Both the position numbers and the translations under genes were made by a program. Below the pieces are notes generated by a model that was given only the letters and a program-made list of their open reading frames with translations, did no database searches and was not told the origin of the DNA. A stretch of DNA of 64,000 bases from Phoronis australis (taxonomy: Eukaryota; Phoronida; Phoronidae), in NCBI GenBank assembly GCA_002633005.1, contig NMRA01000021.1, forward strand, positions 1,053,612-1,117,611. The letters run 5' to 3'. This document shows, piece after piece, positions 44,027 to 55,300 of this stretch. Positions within the stretch are counted from its first letter, which is position 1, and each line of letters begins with the position of its first letter.

Positions 44027-44170
44027 CAGTGGCGGATCTACATGTACGTTTTATGTAAGGGGGTTTAGGATTAGTGCCTTGCGCGAATCCGAGGAGCGTA
44101 TATATAGCGCCGAGTGTCCCCCCCCCCTCCCGTGTAAGACATTTTTTGTTGTTGTAGCCAAATAGTGCAA
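44027..44170 (+). mobile_element. hAT-like left end inserted in the 70-bp array
   Basis: CAGTGGCGGATCTA abuts the broken tandem unit, so insertion came after the array formed. The matching right end was not found; the end coordinate is arbitrary and an N lies at 44172. Confidence 0.4.
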
Positions 44171-44510
44171 GNATTCATCTTGGTGAGTTCGTGGCAGAAC
44201 GTGTATCTGAAGTTTTTCTCAAGATGATTTAAAACCCTTCTCGATTTCGACACATGAACTCGGTTCATAAGTTCCGTGACACCATATTATTTTTGTGCAC
44301 ATCTGGGTATCAGTTATGCCATCAGCAAAATTTTAGTTGGAACACCTGTCTATACACACCCATTTTTAGTATACGAAAAGTCGTGTACGAAAAAGTATAA
44401 GTGCATACAGGGGTCAGGCAAAGGCTACCAAGTATTCAAGAGCCTAACGAGCACCAATAACGGTCACGTAAAAATCCAGCGCTTGAATATCAAATAATTG
44501 CCGCGCTCTG

Positions 44511-45130
44511 GTTGTGTGACAGGGCACGAGCTGCCTCCGGCAGCCTGGCCCGACCCGACTACCCGGCTCTGGTTGCTAGACAGGGAACGCGCTACCTCAG
44601 GTACTGCATGAGCCTAGTGGACCGACCCGCCAACTCAGCTCCGGTTGCGGGACACGGCACGCGTTGCCTCCGGCACCCTGGCCCGACCCGCCTACTCGGC
44701 TCTGGTCACTGGACACGGTACGCACTGCCTCCGGCAGCCTGGTCCGACCAGGCTACTCGGTTCTGATTGCGGGACATGGAACGAGCTGCCTCTGTCAGCC
44801 TAGGCCCGATCCGCCTATTCAGTTCTCGTTGCGGGACAGGGCACGCTCTGCCTCCCGCAGAATAGCCCGCGACCCGCCTATGTACTCGGTTCTGGTTGCG
44901 GGATAGCTGGGACACGCGCTGCCTCCAGCGCAGGCTGTCCCGACCCGCCTATTTGGTTCTGCATGGTTGCGGGACAGGGCACGCGCTGCCCCCACCGCCC
45001 CGCCTACTCGGCTCCGGTTGCGGGAAAGGGCACGCGATGCCTCCGGCACCCTGGCTCAGTCGACCCGCCTACTCGGCTCTGCATGGTTGCGGGACAGGGC
45101 ACGGCGCTGATGCCTCCGGCAGCCGGGACC
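44511..45130 (+). repeat. GC-rich ~62-bp minisatellite, about ten copies
   Basis: The unit reads GGTTGCGGGACAGGGCACGC then GCTGCCTCCGGCAGCCTGGC and CCGACCCGCCTACTCGGCTC. Copies start near 44511, 44571, 44643 and 44704 and go on to ~45130, varying from 50 to 72 bp. GCTGCCTCCGGCAGC is self-complementary. The base composition differs sharply from the AT-rich surroundings. Confidence 0.92.
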
Positions 45131-45140
45131 GTCCGCAATG

Positions 45141-47559
45141 ATCCCTATTACTCCACTGTTTACAAATCCAATGCATTTGAACGTACTTAATCAGTCTATC
45201 ATAGCAAAAGATACCTTGGAAATCTTCATGCACTGTATTGATTTCATTGTCTTCTTGTTGGTACTCAATACAACCGTCAATACTAAGCGACGGGCCTCAA
45301 CATAACCGCCGGGTAAAAACAACAGTTACTGTCAGGAAGCAATTCTCTGATTTACTGGATAGCCCTATATTGTTAGTGTAAGTCAAAATAACGCTTGAAA
45401 ATTAATGAATAGCATCATTACAAGCGTATAACTGAAATCACAAGTCATGTAAAGATTGCTTTAAAAACTGGCACATAACATGAAGCCAGTCACGCACTCC
45501 TTTGTATACGGTTGCCAATTAAATGAAACAATCACTGTTCAATCAAGCAGTTTGTATCAATTAACAACACTAAGTGAGCACTGCCAGAGTCTGCATAACT
45601 AGCTTCATTGACTATGCGGCGGCTTTAAATAAGCCTCGGTTTGGAATAAGTGCCGAGTCAAAAATGTCTTCGAAAAAATGCGCCGCACGGACCCTAAATA
45701 AATACGCGACACTATGGTACGTAAAACGTGTATGGTTTAACATTTTTATACCACATGTTAAAGATTTTATCGTGAAATATCCGTGTAGTGCGGCCGTACA
45801 ATAACTCTTGAAAATGGACACGAACCCACAGTTTCGTCCATTGATCTTGAAGTTCAGTCCTGGGTAGAATAAAACTTAATATGTTTTCCCTTCTATGGGG
45901 ACGGAGAGACCTGTTAAAACCCGTAATATTTTTCAAAAGTACCAAGTCACTTGATGGGTGGTAAAAAGGTTTAATTATGATATTCGCACCAATCTCAAGA
46001 CTGCCAGGACAACTGAACTGGGACCAGCGATCCTGAGAGGCCAATATGCGCCAATTTAACATTCGGTGTTCTCCCGGTACTTACATGTACATGTAGCAAG
46101 TCCGGCGTTCACAAATTACAGCCCGTTCATCCCGATCACCTGCAGCCACCGCACTTACCGGGTACCTTCTGCTTCCAATACAATAGGCCTAATCGTGGAA
46201 ATATTTACAGGTACATCTGATTACAGTGGCGGATATAGGGGGAGGGGGCAAGCGGGCCATGCCCCCCCCCTAAAATTCTCCCAGTTTCCATTTGGCAGTT
46301 CGGGGGTGAGAATGTCGGACGGGCAAAGTCCTGGCTAATGCTCTGCCCTGCTTCCCCCAACTCAAATAAATCCTGGATCCGCCTCTGCGTTGCTATCTAA
46401 CAAAGATCGATTTACACGCTCGAATCGGCAATAGGCTTGACCTGCTGCTTGGCCAGGGCGTACTTTGCCGTGGTCGGAATTCCTTTGATGTCTAAGAGAC
46501 CGTGATGGGCAAAACACCTCACCTGACCTACATGTACATGTATGCCTCGTAGAAAAATTAAAGTCTGTAAACGCTATTCTCGTGGCATGAGGTCACGTTT
46601 GCCGAATTTCACCTCAGGTTCATTACTTATTAATTAGAGCTCGATACACACGAAATATACGAACCATTTGAAACTAAACAAGTTATTATTATCATCAACC
46701 ACCCCGGCGACGGTTGGGCAGCGAACTGGGACCCGCTGGGACGACATCGAACCTCAAACCTGAAAATAACCTGAAAATCCTTTGTCCAAACAATTGCGTA
46801 GATTTATTATCAAATGCTGTTTTCGCCATCTCCTCGCACTTACATTGAACGTTCCCCAAAGAGCGTCGGCGAACTATAGCGAATAAGCAGGTCTCACGGG
46901 AAAGGAGTCGACTAAAGCAGACGGCAGACGGCCTACTGGCCGGGTGCGATAAGAAGGTACCTTAGTTGTAGCAATATAGTAAAATATGAAAATCTTGAAC
47001 GATTCGTTTCCCTACGCATTTTTTCTCATAAAAAAATCCCAATTCATACTACAAGACATGACGCATGAATATTTTTTATTTGATCACAGAGTTCGATCAG
47101 CGCAGTTTCCAATATATCATTGTTCCCAAGACGAAACGTTGACATTTTTTTCAGAATTACTCATTTTACGAATAGAGAAACACGTAACCTGGCCATGTCC
47201 TTAGACATGGAATAAACCACAGCGGATATGAAAATTAGATTTATTAAAAATAATTGTGACACCATTGCAATCTCGATACATCGGTAGATCAACATTACAC
47301 AGATTAAAAACAATGCAGTCGAATAATGATCGAACACTGTATCAGGTGCTGTACACGTGGAAAGACTACGGCGCTTGTACAAAACGAGCTAACCAATCTG
47401 AGGCAAATATTATTAGTGGACAGAATGCTGGATGATATTCACGAAATCCACGCTTTTTGTAATAACAACAAATGCTTCGTTTACAAAAACCATTTGTGCT
47501 CCGAGAGTCTCATCACGTTTACTGTCAATGTATGTTCTTAGATTAGCCGATCAGGACCA
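45141..47559. other. Intergenic, one short TIR element, otherwise nothing recognised
   Basis: Open frames near 45600-46060 on both strands mirror each other and have no domain match. Apart from the element at 46224-46387 nothing is supported. Confidence 0.55.
46224..46387 (+). mobile_element. 164-bp hAT-like MITE with both ends
   Basis: Starts CAGTGGCGGATATAGGGGG and ends CCTGGATCCGCCTCTG, inverted ends of the same family as 1087-1100 and 44027. The inside has C- and G-runs. The flanking 8 bp do not match convincingly, so target duplication is unproven. Confidence 0.6.
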
Positions 47560-47967
47560 GGGCCCGGTCTTCAATCTTTTTACTCGAAATGGAACTCAAA
47601 ATTAGGTTTGGCATTTTCTACTCAATTTTTGTGAGAACTCAAGATAAGTGTCTTATTATTCTATGCTCGAGCACACAATAACTTACGCAGATAATTTATT
47701 GCCCTTAGTTCACAGTTTGTAAACCCAATATTAAAGCAATAAGTTCGAGTTTGAACTCGAAATTTCGAGTTTTTACTCAAGTTTGTAGCACGAATATAAG
47801 GGTTTTCAAGGGCAAACTTGAACTAGAAACTCCTATGCATAAACTATGATGTATTCGAGCACAGTCTGATAACCAATTATCTTAAGTTAACACAAAAGGA
47901 GCAGAGAAATTGTCAAAAATAGTTTCGAGTTCGTTTCGAGTACAAAGACTGATTAGAGACCGGGCCC
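47560..47967 (+). mobile_element. 408-bp TIR element (MITE), copy 2
   Basis: Starts GGGCCCGGTCTTCAATCTTT and ends GATTAGAGACCGGGCCC. Largely identical to copy 1 at 14261-14663 over its whole length, in the same orientation, so the two are recent relatives. Centre carries TTCGAGTTTGAACTCGAA, nearly self-complementary. Confidence 0.88.
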
Positions 47968-50900
47968 AGACCTGCGTTCCCACAGACGCAAGGAACTCAC
48001 GAAAACGCAAGATCAAGTCTTTGCAACATATCCCTACTGAGAGATTACATGCAAAGCAGTGACCACATAAACTTTTCTTGCTATAGACTTGGAACTGCGG
48101 AACGAAAGCGAGGTCTGTAACAAAATTCACAGAAACAAGAAGGGCCTACATAAATTCATTCCTATTGTTTCCTGCTTATTTGTATGACGTCAGTGGGACG
48201 TCACACAAGGAAGCAACTGAGCTACATTAACTTTGAAAAGTGAATCTGTGAATCCTAAATGGGGTATTTTGATGGTTTAACCTACATTTTTAACAAAAAA
48301 AAATTAAACCTACATGTATGCTCAGAGCCTGCATTTACCAATTTAAAATTCTTGTTTTAGGAATTAAAACAAGCACCCAGCCCTTTCCACACTAATTCTT
48401 GAAGAGGAATTAAAATGCCCCAAACATGTTTAGTCTGGCCCACAGATCACCTGTTCATATAAACTAAAAAGCATTAATTGTAAAATTAGCACAAATCACA
48501 CACTCAGGTATATCACAAAGCTGACCTAATACAATCCTACTCACAGCTATTTGAATTGGCTCACAAGAAGGCTTGATAGCACTGGTTTAAATTGAACAAA
48601 AATCAAAGGTTTAATCACAATCTGCTCATAACAAGAATTGAGGCACACATATTTATACAAAGGTTTGTATAATAAAATCCTATAAATGATGACAAGTAGC
48701 CTATATGAATTCAGATTTGCCTATAAAAATACATAGCACTTGAAATACAGGCAGCTGCAATTTTACACCAAATAAAAGCGAAGATCTCATCACACAATAT
48801 TGGAATCAGAATTTAGCACTGTGTGAGAAAATGCCACATCTAAGTGCAGCTAGCACACCCAACACTTAGTTAAACAGAATTTAGCACTGTATGAGAAAAT
48901 GCCACATCTAAGTGCAGCTAGCACACCCAACACTTAGTTAAACAATTTAGCACTGTATGAGAAAATGCCACATCTAAGTGCAGCTAGCACACCCAACACT
49001 TAGTTAAACAGAAAACTAAGACAAAACCTGTAACTTTTTGTTATCAATACCACAACATGCAACAAATTATTATTTAATAGAAGTTTGAAAGGGGTAAAAT
49101 TTAAATTTCATAATAAACATATTAATGACAATTTTTCAAATTTGATAATTGAATCTACTGCAATAAAAAAGTTTTCCAATGTTGAAAAGAAATCAAACTT
49201 TACTCTCTAATGGGTTAGTTTGACAAATACCTGCAAGCATGTAACCTAAGAAATGGTAAATTTGTCTATGAAAAACTAGACATCTAAACCATTTTTGTCT
49301 TGTTAAACTAGACAAACATGTTTCACAGCACACCCTTTAAAATGGAAAACACTCGTACATGTACCTCTAAAAAGACTCCCCATGACTAGAGGAAACTTGT
49401 GGAATCATAGAATTTGTGAAAAACATTACAAACTTTCATTGCAAATATCACACAGAAGCTTTTTGGTAACAGTGTGGTAGAATATACTCTTGTAGAAAAA
49501 TAAAATACTCTCCACTCCAGAGTGTTCACATCACAAGCATACATTGTCTAAATTTGTCAGCTATGTCTTCTGTACAGGACAGCTGAGACATTCACCATGA
49601 CACCACAACACATTTAAAGATACATTGTATAAAGTGAACCAGCACTCGTATTTCCCTAACAATAAGGGACTAGTGTTCCTTAATAGACCATCCCCTCTGG
49701 TAGTACATACAGCAATTTTCCAAAACCAGGACAAAATTTCTTCTCACGACATCAAAAAAACAATGGAATTTTGAAGCAAAATTTTTGGACAAACTTTTTT
49801 AATTCAGGCCAGCATTTTTCAACCATATCTGCTATAGATTTTTGCCATAACAAAAAAAAAACAGAAGAATCTTGGCAAAACTTGTCCACTTCTTTTGAAA
49901 AGTTCTGTATGTGAATGACCTCGAATCGGGTCAAAGTTTACATGTGAATGACCTCGACTCAGGTCAAAGGTCAGGAGTAGCATTTTCATTTTTATGACCT
50001 GTTCCAAACAAAAACCCTGCAACGGCAGACTTTATATCCACCAGGTGGTGCTAATGAAATCTTAAACACATCTATAGTACCATCTCAATTGGTTGAGAAG
50101 ACAGTAAAATTCATTTTCATGAAATTAAAGGAATCAGTAACCCATTACATCGATGCATAAGGGACATTGATTTAATGAAATCTATGGACTGTGACTCCAG
50201 TGCTTTTGACTGGCACAACCTGAAAATTTTGAGCTACCGTGGTCATGTTTTTCAGTCTAGTGCAAATTCATAATGAATCTCACCATTTAGCCAAGAAAGC
50301 TGTAAACTTCACTAGGGACTGTACACTACAACTGACAACAAACTGTCGTTCATACTGCCCTTATCATCAATCATGCAGCAGTAATTGCTCACCACTTCAG
50401 CACACAATATGGCCGATACAGGAAAATTCATTTTGTCACATTTCACAACGAAAGTGAGTAATAGCGCAATTCTACTTAATTAATAGTAGTCTGCACTGTT
50501 CACATGTCACGAATTACAATATTAACAGTGTGCACTGATAGATGTCATGGATTACAACATTTGATACATGTTCCAGTGCTGCCTTTGAAAATTCAATAAA
50601 CAAACTGTTTTGGCATTCTTTGTATGAAATAAGTGAAGAATTACGTAAGTCTCGGCCTATACTCCTTATAGCAAGTGGAAACACAACCAAGAGAATCTTT
50701 AAATCAGATGAGGTCCAGTGCTAATCACTGTGGGGTGTAGAAAATAATGTCGTGTTCGAACTTGGAGTTTTGCTCAATCTCAAGATTGCGTGTGTGTGAA
50801 CTAGGAATTAATTAGGAAACCTGGCATATTCACCCAAATAATCATGATCACATTTGAAAAATCTGCCCTACACTAAAGCAAACAAATTTTTAATAAAATA

Positions 50901-51271
50901 ATGTACAAATTCTAACCAACCTTCTATGCCTTTTTCGACCATTGGCAATCTTAAAACAACAATAAGTGGTCAACCATTTGTGATGCTAGTTCTGGTAAAG
51001 GAGAAAATGGGTGATCCTAGGTCCAATATTTAAAACAAAATTTACAATAAACAAAAACTCATTCAGATGAATGTTTAATTACAAATTCACGAAAACGTGA
51101 CCTTGAGACTGAGCTGAATTCCAAGTTCACACAGTGCAGACATAATTCAGTGCATCGCCAGGTGGCACCAGGAGTCACAGACCTTCATAACATTGTCAGT
51201 GTCACCTTTTCGTCACAAACTGGGGGCATTTTCTATTACTATAGAAACAGCAGCAGCGCACGTACAACTGT
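47968..51271. other. 3' flank of the IL-17R-like gene
   Basis: Should contain its 3' UTR next to 51271. It holds the 68-bp triplicate at 48807-49012 and little else. A minus-strand ATTAAA at 50175-50170 is a weak poly(A) candidate only. Confidence 0.5.
48807..49012 (+). repeat. 68-bp tandem triplicate, nearly identical
   Basis: GAATTTAGCACTGTATGAGA opens units at 48809, 48877 and ~48944, each carrying GCAGCTAGCACACCCAACAC. Third unit lacks two bases. Near identity suggests recent expansion. Confidence 0.93.
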
Positions 51272-52305
51272 CTATACAGCTAGACTGACAACACTTTCGG
51301 ATTCCTCATCAACATGAACACTATGATCGTTACCACACTGAATTCCTCCAGTGAACAGTGTTTCGCAATCAGCAGACTCTGGCACGACATCAAAGTATGG
51401 ACGATTGGTCTCACGAATGTACTCGCTTGGGGATTGGGCACTGACCACATCTACATCATAATCAGGTGGGATGAAGTTGTCTGGCCAGCTTCGACCTTCT
51501 TCTGGCGATGGTGTTGGAATGTAAATTCCTTCCGGCAAATCAGTCTGGAGTGGGAAGACACCATTGGAAGGCGGAATGACCACTTGGGGCTTGACACCAA
51601 CATTGACATAGGATGGATCGAAGCTACCAAGACCGGAATCTTTGCGGTCCATCGTGTGTGTGTCTTCAAACCAGCCCGGGTTCCGCTTCTCATAATTCAC
51701 CGCCGTCTTTATGGCCTTGTCAAGCTCTGCCCCTTCCCTTGAGTGACACATGTAGTTCTCATTGATGCCTAACGCCTCCTGTTGGTAGCCTGGCTCATCC
51801 TTGTTCATATCATGTATGTGGAAGAACAGTGACTCAATATGCTTCATTAAAGTTACGTTCGAACTGATCGTCTCGGCAAGCGTTGGGATCTCATACTCCT
51901 TTGCAGTGTATTCAAAGCGTGTTGACACATAGCGCCGATAATCTGAGCCCTGGCTCAACCGGTTATGCAGCAGTCGCATAGCCAATAGGAAATGGTCGTC
52001 ATAGAGATGGTCATGCAGCTTTTTCTCATAATCGGCATTTTCCTGTGAGGCCCTCCATCTCTTGAAGCCTCCCTCACTGTTGATCACGATAATCTTGTCG
52101 GCTTTTGACATTTCATCCAGTAGCCACTCCGTAACTGTCTTAGTTTGGATCATTTTTTGCTCCCACCTATCAAAGATCACGTGACAGCCGCACAGCTTGT
52201 ATAGGAAGTTGGCAAACTTGAAAACAACGTCCACGTGCTGGGCGTGATCATGATTGTATATAAGCAGTACCCGCCGTTTGACAATAATTTCTTTCTCTCC
52301 TTCAC
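51272..52305 (-). CDS. IL-17R-like exon E: SEFIR domain, tail and stop
   Basis: Last coding exon, 343 residues, acceptor GCTATAG, stop TAG at 51274-51272. EIIVKRRVLLIYNHDHAQHV is SEFIR box 1 and FANFLYKLCGCHVIFDRWEQ the CGC-V--D-WE block. TEWLLDEMSKADKIIVINSE is box 2, and YRRYVSTRFEYTAKEYEIPT closes the domain. The remaining ~200 residues are low in complexity and rich in Pro, Ser, Asp and Tyr, and contain QQEALGINENY and NPGWFEDTHTMDRKDSGLGS. The protein ends VVSLAV, a possible class II PDZ ligand. No introns interrupt SEFIR, as in vertebrate IL-17 receptors. Confidence 0.93.
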
Positions 52306-55300
52306 CTATAGCACAAAAAATTCAATTAGAATTTCCTGCTGTCAGGGGCATTCCAGGCTTGGCAATTCAGAATTCACAGGGGGTAAAACAATTATCTACT
52401 CAGTCACGACCATAAACGCCTTGTTCAAGTGTGTTTAGTTACACAGTCCAATTGGGACAGTAGTATGACCAAGGGCAGGGCTCACATAGAACAACTTTCA
52501 CAGGCCCAATGTATGTCGATTTCAAAATGCCTATTGCCTGTGAACGTCACCCATGGCCATGACTTACAGACCCATGACTTACACGCCCATGACTTACATC
52601 TGTCCCCAATATTCTAAGCCAACATTTTCAATGTTCGTTATTTAAAGTACAATTCCACTACACTAAGAGTTAGCCTAGAAAGCACAAGAAAGCATTACGT
52701 CTGGCTAGAGCTTAATTCACTCCTCGAAGACCAAAATGGTTCAGCAAAGAGTAAGGCTGATAACTGTACTTGTGTGGTGACTCAGTGATTTGCGAACACA
52801 TCTTTAGTAATAAAAAAGAAGAATAGCTGTCCACAGCTGATCTCTCCTCTACTAGAATTAGGAAAAAGAAGATAACACAATGATTGACCTACTTTTCAAA
52901 GGTCAAAACTGGTGTCAGCACATGACAGTGCAACTGACAAAAAATTGTCACCGTTAGAAAGACAGACAGATGGCATGGTAATTTTGATCTACATGAAGAA
53001 CATAAAGACAAGTGGTTGTCTAATGTAGCCACAGGACCGTAGATGAGTCATACAGGATCAGACAGCATTGTGGTATTTTAGGATAGTGTTCAACTGAGGA
53101 TCCCAATAATTGCTTACAAGCCTTGAGCTCTAATCTCTCGGAACTTAAGCTTAAACTTTGTTTTTATATTTTCTCATGTGTTTTACTTTAGTCCAAAATG
53201 GACTTGATATTGTACTTAAAAGCATAGCCATGTAAAGATCTGGGTAATCCCAAGTTCCCACATGACAATCTGTGAGACCAGAATCATCCATACGAATTCC
53301 TCTAACAACACAAGGTATCAACCTCAATGAAGAAAGACTTAACTTTCCCAAAAATCTATTTGGAAACATTGCCAAAAGCCCTGGGACGAGGATGATTGTA
53401 TCATAACCCCACCGTCCACTCTGCCTGTTGTGTGCCCTATAAATAATCAGACAATCATGGGAAAAATTCAGTCTACCCATCATGACGGACAGCCACTGTC
53501 TCGTTGTCCTGGGTAATGGTTACCCACTACAATGAGACACTCCAGTCATGCTTGCAGTGAGCTATTTTTAAACTCAGCCGTTATGAAGTGGACTTCTGTC
53601 TGTGCTCAGTTGTCACAAAGGGAATAACAGACGGGAACTTGGTCATCTGGGTATAAATGTGATTACCCTCGGTGTGGACTGTACGGTGCTTTAAAAGAAC
53701 ACTGCCTACTTAAGAGCCTGATTTTGAGGATCATTGCTGAGTAGGATAACCTTCTTGAATTTATTACCTTTAAACAGAGCTATAAAATAGTAAATGGCTT
53801 ACTAGGTTGTTGGCGATTTCATTTAGTTCCAGGTGTTGACTATAGTTACTACTAACATCTGCATGACAGAATTAATACATTCAAGCCAAAACCGAATTAA
53901 AGTTGTTAACTGAAGTGCAAGGCAAGTTTCAACTTGAATTACCCCATTTCCTGCCCACACAATAAAGAGCCATCTGTTTGGGCTGCCAACAGTCAACAGG
54001 CACCTATAAACCAATACTAAGTTTTATGACACAGTGAGGTGTCACTAAAGATCACATAGGTGACCAAGCAGTTCAAGCAGCTGAACTGAATTCAATGAAT
54101 GGGATATTGTGCTCACATTAGCAAACTCCAACCATCAGAAAATCATCAGCAATTTTTACCCACACTGGGTTCCTCATGGAAATGGAGGCTACTGACCTAT
54201 CATAGTACACAGGCTTAAAACATTCTGAAAACTAACTTTGCCACGATAAACTTTTAGCTCTAACAGGAGAGAGTTGGACTGCAGTCACAGAGGTCATGGA
54301 ATATAGATCCTCTTGGGGCTGATCTCAAATACAAAGCATTGTCACCAAGAATGCCCCTCAAACAATGCAACATGCTGTTCATGAAATGTGCTGTAACTGC
54401 TTTACCTTTGGGTGATAGAGGGCGCTTTGGTCGGGGACTTGGACCCACAATTGCAATCCCGCCCTTTCCTTTCTTTCCTGCACAGCAAAATGATACATGC
54501 CAATTAAAGGTACATATGCCGGAAGTACACACCATTAAGTTACAAAATCATGGGCCAGTGCAAGACACGATCACTGATGCCCGATTACAGAAATCATTCT
54601 TCAGTTTGGGACAGAATAAGGCAAACAGTCAAGTTAAATTTGTTTTGTCAAATTTCTTGGAAGAACTAAAGTTTCATGAACATTTCGTACAACGAAGATG
54701 AGACCAAAAACATCAATTGGCAAAATTTCTGGCATTTCTAGCTATATAATAAATTCAAAGTCTTCAAATGCACTCACGACTTCCCTGCAAGTCCTACATG
54801 TCATGGACGCATCCACTACCACAAGAAAGAAAAACACTGCATTTATCCACCTTGATTCACTCTTATCAGGCTTCTATTGTGAGTCAACATGTGTGAATAA
54901 TGGAACTACTTTTGGCTGAATGGATGACTAGGCCATAAAATGATAATTAGCCAAGACCTTGCTGCATGGAATAGTTAATACATTCATGGCAATTTTGAAA
55001 GAGTGGGCATCTTCTGCTAGTCTTTCGCCGAAAGTGTTTTAAAAAAACTTGGTTTACCGACCTCTGATTTTCTGGATTATGCAAACATTAAAATTCAAAT
55101 TTGCAACATTTTCAGTTCCGCCGTCATTATGCTTTGGAAACAAGCAAAAATTGGCAACAATTTGTACACGCAACAAAGAATATCTCGTAGCATCACCTAG
55201 CCTTGGTGGAAAGCTGTATACTGTACTGACCCTAATAAACCCCGCGGGTGCTTAGAAAAGTTCATTTCACGGAGGGGACGCTTATTGTAGCCTAAGGCAG

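Noticed and set aside
44512-45190. Several 60-80-codon frames
   Set aside because: They are translations of the GC-rich minisatellite, not genes.
51314-51742. 142-codon plus-strand open frame
   Set aside because: It is the antisense shadow of the SEFIR exon of the IL-17R-like gene.
53151-53483. 110-codon minus-strand frame as an extra receptor exon
   Set aside because: No splice sites of the right phase, and the flanking exons already join in frame.
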